Positions 43,880-53,519 of a stretch of DNA of 64,000 nt are shown here, piece by piece. The first letter of the stretch is position 1. Each line of letters begins with the position of its first letter. Source of the stretch: Ceratodon purpureus (lineage: Eukaryota; Streptophyta; Bryopsida; Pseudoditrichales; Ditrichaceae); assembly GCA_014871385.1 (NCBI GenBank), contig CM026426.1, forward strand, positions 63,903,877 to 63,967,876. The letters are read 5' to 3'. Below the pieces are notes generated by a model. The model searched no databases. It worked only from the letters and a program-made list of their open reading frames with translations, and had not been told where the DNA came from. A program made the translations under genes and the position numbers.

Positions 43880-44232
43880 CCCGTAAGAGCGTACACGCGC
43901 GCGTACAGGGCCTGCATACGCGCCCGAACACGGACTCCACACGCGCCCGTCCGCCGCGTTCGCACGCGCCCGGGGAGAGTGCTCGCGCTCGTGCCCGCGT
44001 GCGTGCCCGTGAGCCCAGATCGGGCACGCCCGACGACGCTGCATATGCCCGTGCCCGCGTGCTCGCGCCCGTAACTCTGCACGCGCCCGTAACTCTGCAC
44101 GCGCCGGTTATCTGTACATGCCTGCTCGCTTCACGCGCTTGTGACCGTGCACGCGCCCGTCTCCGCGCACGCGCCCGTCTCCGTGCACTCGCCCGCCTTC
44201 CTATACGCGCCCGTCCCCGTGCACGCGCCCAG
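43880..44232 (-). repeat. GC-rich array 2, inverted orientation
   Basis: About fifteen copies of the same motif but written CACGCGCCCGT on the plus strand, the only array in this orientation. It separates the kinase-like gene from the 3' end of the hAT gene and could belong to either. Confidence 0.9.
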
Positions 44233-45205
44233 ATATGCAGCATTACATACAGGTTCGAGTGCGGTTTACTCATACATTGTAAAGAATACAAAAAAAAGTC
44301 ATTGGTCAATGACTCAATGGAAATATATTAACCGCATTAAGCGCTCAAAAACTAATACAAAGCACAACCATACAATTCCTTCGAGTGCGAGATATCTCTT
44401 GAAGCAAGCTTGAGTCTCCTTGTGCCGAACCTGTTCCCGAGTTGCCCTCCCTTCTAACAAAACCAGTCCAATGAGGTCCATCTGCAGCCCGTCCATGACT
44501 TCCATCACACCCTTCGTCATTGTCCTCGTCATCATCGCTAGCATGGTTATCGTTGCCAAGATGGTCCTCGCTGGATGAATCATCCGCAACCCCGTCATTG
44601 TTATCGGGATTGATATGGACTAGAATAGCATCTCCTTCGTCACGTGCATCTCTTCCTCCTGCATTAGCCGCTTCATCAAAATCCGGGAGTGTGGGTAATT
44701 CGTCTCCGTAGATTTTTATGTCCGGGGTTTCTTTGGTTATATTGTGGTTCATTGTTGAAGTTGTACGCATTACCGTTATCATCGTGGTTGTTGCGGTCAC
44801 GAGGACTGTTGCGGTTAGCGTCATCACCCTCGTTGCCATTACCGCCGTTGTGCCCATTCATGTCAACGTCATTGTGATCATGTCCCCAGACATCATCATC
44901 CTCACCGTCTGCGTGGTCATCCGGTATGTAATGATCGTCGTCATCTCCGTCCTCTTCGCTTGGATCTCTCTCCGGATCGGACTCCTCTGACCATGCATTG
45001 TTCTTGTACCATCTGAGGGGGTTGGGCTTTGGGCGTTCACGGAGGAGTCTGCTGTTCGTACAAATGTACACCATGGCCTCAAACTTCTCCACCCCCAGGC
45101 GGTTGCGTACCTTGTTGTGGACAAACGAATACATGCTCCAATTCCGTTCACACGATGAGGCGGAGCAGACCTGAGATAAAATGCGCTTTGCAATGATTGC
45201 CAAGG

Positions 45206-45224
45206 CCCCCCCCCCCCCCCCCCC
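45206..45224. repeat. 19-bp mononucleotide C run in hAT coding sequence
   Basis: C19 on the plus strand, translated on the minus strand as a Gly tract between WWQRI and ALAIIAKRILSQ. Relatives usually have a short non-repetitive loop here. It is a likely site of length variation and sequencing error. Confidence 0.85.
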
Positions 45225-45482
45225 AATCCTTTGCCACCATTGATGGGGTTCCAGATTCGCTGCTTTAATATCGATGGTCACTTTGGGGCTGTAAGGGCCA
45301 CGTTCCTCGTCGAACTGGGTAATCTCTACCACGAGTTCGGCAAATGGAATTCCCATTTGCCCACCCACCTGACGAAACACCCGATTGAGAGCCCCCTTCG
45401 CTTCTCCTATGGCTTGTACGCCGCGATGCCCTTTGGTCCAAGGTTTCAAGAGCGCCGCGGCATAATGAAGATCGGTGTGCAT

Positions 45483-45886
45483 CACGTTAGGAGAAAAATG
45501 AGCTCAAAATAAGGCTGTGTAAGCCTGCCCTTTCTAGGTGAACTCCCTACTTTGGGCACCTCTGCCGCTGGCAGCGGATGCCAGAGTTGCTGCCCGCACA
45601 GAACTGCGTGGCGCACTCACAACAAAGGTCCTCGGAATATTAGGTGGGACATGAATGCCTCAGCTCGGGCTTTGGTCCCAAGTGGGCAGGTTGTGTCAGC
45701 CCGACACTGTAGATGTGCCCTCCACACGCCTCCCTCGGAGGTCATTGGTTCGAGCCCCCGTGGCGGTTGCTGGCAGCAAGGTGGCACCTCACATGCCATG
45801 TCAAAAAGTACGTGGGCAGCGCCCGTTTTTTTCTCTCACGTGCCGCTTACACGGCCTTTTTGTGACCTGATTTTTCTCCTAATGTG
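45483..45886. mobile_element. 404-bp TIR element inserted in the hAT gene
   Basis: The ends are inverted repeats of 17 bp with one mismatch: CACGTTAGGAGAAAAAT at 45483-45499 and ATTTTTCTCCTAATGTG at 45870-45886. It interrupts the hAT frame between RRWDT and MHTDLHY. Inside, GGTCATTGGTTCGAGCCCCC (about 45741-45760) resembles a tRNA B box with a stem-like CCTCCCTCGGAGG just before it. No obvious target-site duplication. It could be a MITE that captured or evolved a tRNA-like promoter, or a SINE inside a MITE. Confidence 0.7.
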
Positions 45887-47699
45887 TCCCATCTACGGTC
45901 AAATTGCCTCTCTAGCCTTGTTACCATGTCCGATGGGAAAAAGCGAGGGTCTCCTCGGAGACTGTACACGTGATCCTTTAGGTTGCTCATTGTAACCCAT
46001 GCCTTGCCCATTGCGGGCTGGTTTCCATCGAACGTTCTGAGAGCTACCAAGGCTGGTTTCACCAGGTGCTTGAAGTTGTCACACTGATGCCAGAATCCAT
46101 CATCACGGATTGTTTGACGCACTAGGCTTGCGCGTGTATGATTACGCACCCCCTCGGTTTGGTTGAATAGACCGTCGACATACTTGAACCACTCCGATGC
46201 CATGACCGCTTGCTCCAAAGCAAATTTAACGTCCATAAGGCGCGCTATCATTTGATAGTTACAAGCGAATCTGGTTTCAGCGAGAACCACCAAGGACAAC
46301 TTGGGTTCAAATTTGCGGAAAAGGGCCATAGGAACATGATGTCTCCGAATGTTATGACACACGTGTTTAGCTTTGGCGACCAAATCCTTCACAAAGCGTT
46401 CCTTGCCCCAGTCCTCCATAAGAAGATCTAGAATATGGGCACAACATCCCTGCTTGTACATGTGAGGATACTCCTCTAGGATATTATCCATGGCGCCAAG
46501 CATGTTGCTTGCATTGTCCGTACAAATCTGGACAACATTCAGAGGGCCAATTTCTGGAATACACTTCTTCATCTATCCCGCAATGTATCCCATTGACTTC
46601 TTCTCACTAGTCGTATCAACAGACCCAAGAAATACATCGCCATTGGAACACACTAGCATGACATTCATCAATGGTCGGCGATTCACATTATCCCAACCAT
46701 CAGAGCAAATAGTAGCCCCGTATAACTCAGTCGACGTTTTCTTACGTTCATCAATCTTTGCCTTGATTTGCTTCTTTTTTTCCTTGATGTGCGTTGTTCG
46801 CATCGCGTTATAGGAAGGGGGATTGTAGTCAAATTTGGCAGCCGACGTTGTGATCACCACCTTTATAAATGCTGGGTGCTTGGCCACGTTGAATGCGACG
46901 TTGGCTTCGTAAAAGAAGGATGACCACAACATGTCCAGCTCCTTTCGCTTGGAGATCTGGAGTGCTTCACTCATGTCCTGTTGCAGCAAGCTCCTAGTGG
47001 TATTCGAACCGGCCCTACTAGGTGCAGCACTAGAGACATTTCGGTCCTCTTCGGTATCATTGTACGAGGGTTTGGATCCACCGTACAGAGTACCGTGTGT
47101 GGAAGCACTAGAACACGGACGTTGAACTGACGCGGGGTATGTTGGCCTCATAGCATCCATCTCCTCCTGTGTCAAAGGGCCGGGAATCTTTCCACCGCAA
47201 AACTGAAACTTCCTCTTCACTACGGTAGGTGCCTTTTGGCAAACCCTCGAGAGATTGGGCTAGTCCCAATCATAATGCTGAAGGCACCTAGACTTCACGT
47301 ACGAAAACTTCGTCCTGCAATATACACATTGGGCTTCCTTAATTGACACTGACCCTTCCTTGAGCTTGACGTAAACCATGGTGCCCACTCTCTCGTACCG
47401 AGTCTCGGAATGGCTCTCGCCAGAGCAACCACTTCAACCGATTCAACCGCTTCAACCGGATCCATAGTGAATGATTAGGGAAGTCTCTCGACTAATAGGA
47501 CCAGTAGTACCAAAAGATTATCATCTGATATAACTTAGTGTGTCTGAAAAATGCTTGACACATTGATTTATGGAGAGAAGAATTTTTACATTCCCCCCAC
47601 CCAAACCAAGTGTCTTCCCAAGCTAACAGTTTCAAGCAAGGAGCCTTCAAGGAGACCTAGGACATGAAACACGCAAGGAGGTAAAGTGGATGTCATATC

Positions 47700-48060
47700 A
47701 AGGGGCAGTTTGTATACTGCTGCCCTCGACCGCGCGAGTACTGTCACGACGGACGCGATCCAACGGGCGCGCGCGCACCAGGAGATCGAGCGCGCTCCGA
47801 AGCCAACACGCGGGGCAGGTGGGTGCGCGCGATTGCAGGCCGTGTGGCGGATCGCGCGCGAGAGGGAAGACGGGCGGGGGCGGGCGCATGCGGGCGCGAG
47901 CGCTGTAGGACGGTTGCAATGCTCGCGCGATGCGTTGCGCGCGCGAGCGTAGAGGGGACGAAGCGGCGGACACTGACGGGCAAATGCAGGCGCGGGCGCG
48001 CACTGGCGGTCAACTGCGGGCGCGCACGAGCGAGCGCGAGAAAACAAGCGAGATCCATTT
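47700..48060 (+). repeat. GC-rich array 3
   Basis: About twelve GGGCGCG(A/C)GC-type motifs, 320 bp upstream of the hAT start codon. No TATA box is obvious between the array and the gene, unlike the other three arrays placed 5' of a gene. Confidence 0.85.
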
Positions 48061-48384
48061 GGCGCGCTCAATTCACTGAGAAGAAATAACAATGAGAGGG
48101 AAAAATGAATAAAATTTAAAAAAAATAAAGTGTGTGAACTACAAACACGTGAGCACCTACTGAAAATAAGAAGAATCCTATTTAGATTTCAGTTTGAGAC
48201 ACATGAGAGAAGCCAGAGGACTATCCACCCCATTCACACATGTCTAAGAACTAGAGCACGTTGTCATCTGGCTCTTTATGTGTCTGCACTCTCAGTGGAA
48301 GGTAAGTCGTTTTAAGTTAACCTCGGGCAGAGTTAACTAAAACTATGGGATAAATTTTTCTAGTTACCGCGTCAATCCAGTCAA

Positions 48385-48645
48385 AACCACGAGCGCGCGC
48401 GCACGCGGCGTAGCTAGGGACGGGCGCGAGCAATCGCGAGCCAGCACTCGCGCGAGAGCACTTGGACGCGAACGGTTGGGCGCGAGCAGTTGGGCGGGCT
48501 CGCGACCGCGCGTGGAAGGCCGGCGCGCTAGTACTAGCAGGCACAAGCGCGCGTGGGCAGTCCAATGGGGCGACCGCGGAAGCGATCGCGCGGGCGACTG
48601 CAGGCGCGGACGGACGGTCCCGATCGAACGGGCGCGTGCAACAAA
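48385..48645 (+). repeat. GC-rich array 4
   Basis: About nine motif copies (GGGCGCGAGCA and variants) with no gene attached. A purine-rich, AT-rich tract begins right after it. Confidence 0.85.
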
Positions 48646-48738
48646 GTTAAAAAGCCCGCATACTGGAAGTTTAAGAAAAATAAAATCAAAAAAAGTCAAG
48701 GGAGAGTATTGACTACTGTAAAATATAATTCATTATTA

Positions 48739-49045
48739 TGGGAGATTGGTGGAACCAAAAGTAAAAAATAAATAAAAATCGAATAGGCATTCAAATTATA
48801 AAATAATGTTAAACACAAGAGGAATAAAACAAATTAAAGAGTGTAGGAGTATTAAATAAAACAAGGAGATAGGATGGGAGAGTGGTGGAATTAGAAAAAT
48901 GAACGGACGAAATGAGAGAGGGAATTAAATGATAGCATAGAGTTCTAAGAAGGGAAAAAAAATAACAACTTAAAGAGTGTAGGAGTATTGTATAAAAACA
49001 AGGGGATAGGATGGGGGAGTGGTGGAATTAGAAAAATTATTTCAG
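48739..49045. repeat. 135-bp tandem repeat in purine-rich DNA
   Basis: AAAGAGTGTAGGAGTATT at 48837 recurs at 48972, each followed by GGATGGGGGAGTGGTGGAATT-like sequence; a weaker third copy of the latter is near 48739. The plus strand is strongly purine-biased. Confidence 0.75.
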
Positions 49046-49064
49046 TAATCTTGTTGGAGTGCTT

Positions 49065-49455
49065 AGGCGCGTGCAAAATGGGCGCGAGCACTAACGGGCG
49101 CAAGCGCGTACGGGCGTGTGCAAATGGAAAGAGGGAGTTTGAGGGGAGAAATTAGTTGTGTGATACAGTTGCAGTGCTCCCGCGCGTGCAATGACGGGCG
49201 CGAATAGTCGGGTGCTACCACATTGGGCGTGAGCAGATTGCGAGACACATTATGCGGGGGAGTTTCCGCGATTCGGTATTCGTGCGCGCGCTGTTGGTTC
49301 GACGGGCGCGAGCAGTTTGCGCGCGCGCGTACGAGCGCGTTCCTGAGTTCTCAGAAGAGTGTTCTCGTCGGGGACTGGTCAGCGCGCGCGCGCGCACGCA
49401 TAGTACGGGCACGCATAGTACGGGCGCGCGCAAACGCGCGTGCATGCGGGCGGGT
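49065..49455 (+). repeat. GC-rich array 5
   Basis: About twelve motif copies in two clusters (49065-49230 and 49290-49455). It lies beyond the 3' end of the gene at 49867-52010. Confidence 0.85.
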
Positions 49456-49866
49456 TCACGGTTCAAATCCACGTAACATAAAATCAAGTCCATACCTTAA
49501 TTACACTTACCATAAATTAAATTTTCTTGCCGCGACTTAAATCCACTTACCATGCAAAACATTTTGGTATGTACTAGAGTTATTTATGCATTTATCATAC
49601 TATGGAAGGAGAAGAGACAACGGACGGAATGGACAACATGTTTGGCAATCAATAAACGGGAGACCAATGTAGGGAGAATAAAAGCGTCTTGGGAACCACG
49701 ACAATGATTCCAGGAAGAAAATTGACATCCATTGTTTGAGTTTAACAAACATTAAACATGTGAATGTAATCCTAAACCTATCCAATTCCCTATGCCTTCT
49801 ACATGTATTTTTATTCCGATATCTTTTTTACAAAAACGTGGTCTTCACTCATGAATCTCCACGACG

Positions 49867-52010
49867 TCACGTGCCCGGTGCAGAGGAACTCGTTCCACCC
49901 TTATCGTGTCGTGCACGAGAGCTCCTCGCTGCACTACTTTCTGCCCCATCACTAGCGATGAGTTTCCGCTTCGCAATACGGGTTCTCTTCGCTATGCCAT
50001 CTCCTCCAAGCATTGCTTCCATGAAGTTGATGTCGCGCATTTGACGGAGGAGTGTTAGGGTCTTTGGAGTATGTTGCGCGCAAAGGAAATCCACGGCTTG
50101 AGCCTTGAACAAGGTATCCCATTCACATTCTGCGGCTTGTGAGTCATTAGCGATCTGGAATTCCTATTCGTTCATTTTGTGCAACTCCTTGTGCGGATCC
50201 GCAACGAGCTTCCCTTTGGAATTCCACCTAAATCTAAGAGGATGGGCGCCGTACTGGAATGTATTGGTATGAACATCCCTGTACCCTCGTAGCACTTGGT
50301 AGAAGAAATTCCTCCTTCCTCTCTTCTCATTGGATTTGGCGGTCTCGTACTCCCACTCCAACTGCGTCCAATCTATTTCCTTACCAATCATCGGTATGTC
50401 GTCAGGGAACATTTCATCTGGATCTGCCCACGAGGTAAGTCCGAAATCCCTCTTGGAGTTAAGCTTGAGGAAGTCGTGGTCAATCCTCTTGAACTCACTG
50501 TACATCTGTCTCTGATGGTCAACGTTTAGAATGCATGCAATCTTCCATTGGTAGTATTGTCTGCTCATCTGGATCAGATACGTTCTGAGCATCCCGTTGG
50601 TAGCTTGCAATTCAGAGATAGTGGGTACCGCTGACTGTTGAAATCCCAAAGAGTCCTCCGTCTCTTGAGAATCCACGAACATGATTTGCCGCTGGGGGGG
50701 GTGCATCACTTGACTTGATGATGCGAATGGGATGATTGGCTTACGGGGAACTCGGACCGGGGTATCTTCCAAGAGACCGTGCGTGGTCGATTCAATGATG
50801 GCATTTTCGTCTTCCTTGTTTATTCCAGGGCTACTAGGGATTGGAGCTTGGCTCACCTCAATTATGTTAATCAAACTCCTCGCTGATTTAATTTGCAAAA
50901 TCTCTTCATTCTGCTTCCGGATAATCTCATTCATCCTAACAGCTTCTTTGTACAAGTTCACGATAGTCTTCTCCATCTCAAAAATCAACGCATTTTTTTC
51001 TTCCAACTCCTTACGCAATGCGTCGCCTTGCTCGCCTTCGGCATCATCCCCGGATAATGCAGCCTCCAACTCAATTGCAAACCCATCGTCATCATCTTCC
51101 ATTACATTGCTCGGGCCTGCAATCTGTGGATTCAATACAGGAGGAGCTACATCCACATTGCTCGGGCCCGCAATCTGTGGAATCAATATAGGAGGAGCTA
51201 CATCAACATTGCTTGGGCCCCTAACGATTGCTAGTGGAGCCTGACCAGCAATACCCACCCCAGTAGGACTTGCAGGCGGTGCACGATTCCTCGTCGACAA
51301 ACACGCAGCCAACTCAGGATCCTTCTTTTTCAACCGTGTAAGTCTAGCATTAGCCGCTGCTTTTGTTTGCAACTGAGCGGGACATTTTACCGTCCCATCA
51401 AAATCATTATCCGGTTCTGAGTCACTCCACTGAACAGGCTCAGGATCCTCGGGATCATCCAAGTATGCCTAGTCATGATTTGGAAATTTTAGGACCCCTG
51501 TAGGTATCACCATCTCTCGTGGACGCCGCTGGACGCTAGGAGTCGTTCGTATGGTCCTCCAATCCACCTGCCTATGAAGCATTACCTGGCATATACCATT
51601 CTACAGATAAAGAGCGGAACCTCGTTTCTCTCGTTGATCGCATGCCCGTATAGAACCTGGTACACCTCCAAACACCGCCTCCCAAACTGACGGTTCTTGC
51701 ACCATTTCATGTTCGCCTTGTTTGAAGTTCGATTTTTATTATGGCGATGCAACGGGAAAAACTTCCCAATGTGGCACCATTCAATGAATTCCTCACACGT
51801 TGCTAGACTCCACGGTTGCGGTGCGGCTTCCCACCCTCTGAATGCCAACTTTGCAGGATTCATTAAGACGTGAACCCTCTTAGGTTGGAGGTTTCCATGC
51901 CTTTTCCGTCCTGCATCCTTTTGCTTTTTCCACTGTTTGCCTCCGTGGGCGGAGTCGGTCGTTGCTGTTCCATATCTGCTCGAGGTAGATTGTTCTTCGA
52001 AGTCTTCCAA
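49867..52010 (-). pseudogene. unknown gene with coiled coil, broken
   Basis: Reads from about 52010 in three pieces: 52010-51582 (WSLATCEEFIEWCHIGKFFP, KANMKWCKNRQFGRRCLEVY), a one-base frame change near 51580, then WRTIRTTPSVQRRPREMVIP to TAG (51469-51471), then 432 codons with three GPSNVDVAPP repeats, a coiled coil (KELEEKNALIFEMEKTI) and WADPDEMFPDD, TAG at 50164-50166, and a basic tail with a nuclear-signal-like AKRTRIAKRKL. I do not recognise the family. Its N-terminus resembles the gene at 52742-53131, and both share promoter sequence. Probably the product of an undescribed mobile element. Confidence 0.5.
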
Positions 52011-52245
52011 AAGTGCAAAATTAAAAGCCTACGACTACCCCAAAACCTCAATCACATTTACAAATTATAAATATTTACAGTATTTTCAAATGTACCACAC
52101 AACCACCATAGAGTTCTGGAGAACTAAAGCCCGGACACGTGTCAGAGTGCTGGAACCCACCTGAGTACCATGCAATCAGCTACCCGGAGGCTGTTGAAGG
52201 CGAGGTGCTCAAAGGGGGGGAGTGCAAAATGAGGGGGCGGATTGC

Positions 52246-52255
52246 CCTTTTATAG
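52246..52255 (-). promoter_or_regulatory. TATA box next to GC-rich array 6
   Basis: CTATAAAAGG on the minus strand, ending 4 bp from the first motif of the array. Downstream (minus direction) lies a C-rich leader and CCTTCAACAGCC, closely matching the leader of the gene at 53131. Confidence 0.6.
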
Positions 52256-52258
52256 TCA

Positions 52259-52628
52259 CGGGCGCCAGGGAACGGGCGCGAGCAGAGACGCTACGGGCGC
52301 GCGCGGGCACCGAAGGCGGGGTTCGGCCGTGTATACCTCCGCGCCCGCGCGGGTATCAACGGGCGCGAGCGGTTCCCATGGCGGGTATATGACGGGCGCG
52401 AGCGGGTTTTACCGCGCGCGTGCGGGTATCGGCCCGGTCTTCATCGGGCGCGAGCGGGCGTCGTCCGGGTACCAAAGGGGCGCGCGCGCGGATGTCGTCG
52501 CGGGCGCGCGGATATTGATCGGGCGCGATCAGAATTGCACGGGCGCGACCGTCGGGCGCGATCGTTGGATGGACGGGCGCGAGCACTGGTCCAGGACGGG
52601 CGCGCGCGTTCCCGATAACGGGCGCCAC
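52259..52628 (+). repeat. GC-rich array 6
   Basis: The densest array: about sixteen motifs, beginning and ending with ACGGGCGCC. Lies immediately upstream of the TATA box of the unknown minus-strand gene. Confidence 0.92.
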
Positions 52629-52741
52629 CACAAACTAGAACTCTGTTAAAAATCAGAGTAAACCAAAGAGAACTTGCAAATTTAGGGTTAAAAAAAATAC
52701 TTTATTTATTTTGAAAATTTATCACTTCATTGTAATGTCAA

Positions 52742-53131
52742 CTACAATGCCATGCACTCTAGGTACCGGGCCTCTAGATCTTTCAAGTGCGTCTCGAAAT
52801 GGTTTGTTTGAGCACTAGAGACAATATTGGGGACACAAAGTATTGCCATCTCCTTCTTCAGTTCTTTGATGAGATTGCCAATCTCACAGTCAAGTTCTTC
52901 AACAGTTGCTTGGGTTGCCAACTGCTCTTCAGTGGTTGGAGGCAGAGGGCGTCCATTCTTTGCGTAGGCCACCAATTTGTCACGGCGAGAGATCCAATCC
53001 TCGAACAACTCAATCAGTTCCGGAGTCGCTCCAGCATTGACCAAATAATTGTGTCCGTTTGCTGTGCAGTGTCCGGTGGGGTAGCACCATTCGTTAAACT
53101 CATGTACGACTTGATTTGTTGACAATTGCAT
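52742..53131 (-). CDS. unknown 129-residue protein related to the 52 kb gene
   Basis: The ATG at 53131 opens 129 codons: VVHEFNEWCYPTGHCTANGH, then a helix with ELIELFEDWISRRDKL, then a coiled-coil-like ELDCEIGNLIKELKKEM. The segment EFNEWCYPTGH parallels EFIEWCHIGKF of the neighbouring gene, so the two share an N-terminal domain; this one stops early. TATAAAATGC lies 140 bp upstream. It could be a truncated or accessory version of the same element's protein. Confidence 0.5.
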   Translation of the reverse strand: MQLSTNQVVHEFNEWCYPTGHCTANGHNYLVNAGATPELIELFEDWISRRDKLVAYAKNGRPLPPTTEEQLATQATVEELDCEIGNLIKELKKEMAILCVPNIVSSAQTNHFETHLKDLEARYLECMAL

Positions 53132-53233
53132 GCGTTGGAACTCATATTGGATGGTACAGCAATTGTTGTGAAACCCACCGTAACACTAAGCAATCAGCTA
53201 CCCTCGGGCTATTGAAGGCAAAATGCACACAGT

Positions 53234-53248
53234 GGGGGGGGGGGGGGG
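53234..53248. repeat. G15 run in the 5' leader
   Basis: Fifteen G on the plus strand between the TATA box and the start codon of the minus-strand ORF; the homologous position in the 52 kb gene has seven. Confidence 0.8.
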
Positions 53249-53270
53249 TGCGAATCAGTGGAGGAGGGTG

Positions 53271-53280
53271 GCATTTTATA
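53271..53280 (-). promoter_or_regulatory. TATA box next to GC-rich array 7
   Basis: TATAAAATGC on the minus strand, 20 bp from the first GGGCGCG motif of the array. Confidence 0.55.
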
Positions 53281-53297
53281 CTCATGGGGGCGACAGT

Positions 53298-53505
53298 GTG
53301 GGCGCGTGTAGGTTGGGCGCGCGCAGGCTGGTACGGGCGCGAGCAGATTGATCCTATGCTACGGGCGCGGGCGACCCTGATCGGGCGAGGGTATTCGGGC
53401 GCGATCACTGCGCGCGCGCGAGACAGACGACGGATGCGATCAACCACAGCTGACAGGCGCGAGCAGGCGCAGATACGCGCGCGGACGCGACGAGGGGCGC
53501 CACCC
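53298..53505 (+). repeat. GC-rich array 7
   Basis: About nine motif copies ending at GGGGCGCC, followed by a short tandem GTCCGATAA(C/G)CGTCC near 53569-53590. Confidence 0.85.
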
Positions 53506-53519
53506 ATGGTAAACAGTAG

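Larger units (their letters stand above)
44345..47379 (-). pseudogene. hAT-family transposase, multiply broken
   Basis: The ATG at 47379 starts a BED-type zinc finger (AQCVYCRTKF, then H and C), broken by TAG at 47260-47262. The frame continues with DUF659-like LYGATICSDGWDNVNRRPLM, then TAG at 46573-46575, then QICTDNASNMLGAM and the central region to RRWDT. There a 404-bp TIR element interrupts. Beyond it come VMHTDLHYAAALLKPW and the dimerisation region (CSASSCERNWSMYSFVHNKV, RNRLG). A run of 19 G encodes a Gly tract just before it. A last frameshift near 44740 leads to an acidic tail ending at 44345. Confidence 0.85.

Noticed and set aside
41563-44331. Many Ala/Arg-rich ORFs on both strands of the GC arrays
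   Set aside because: GC-rich DNA lacks stop codons by composition; the peptides differ between arrays while the DNA motif is conserved.
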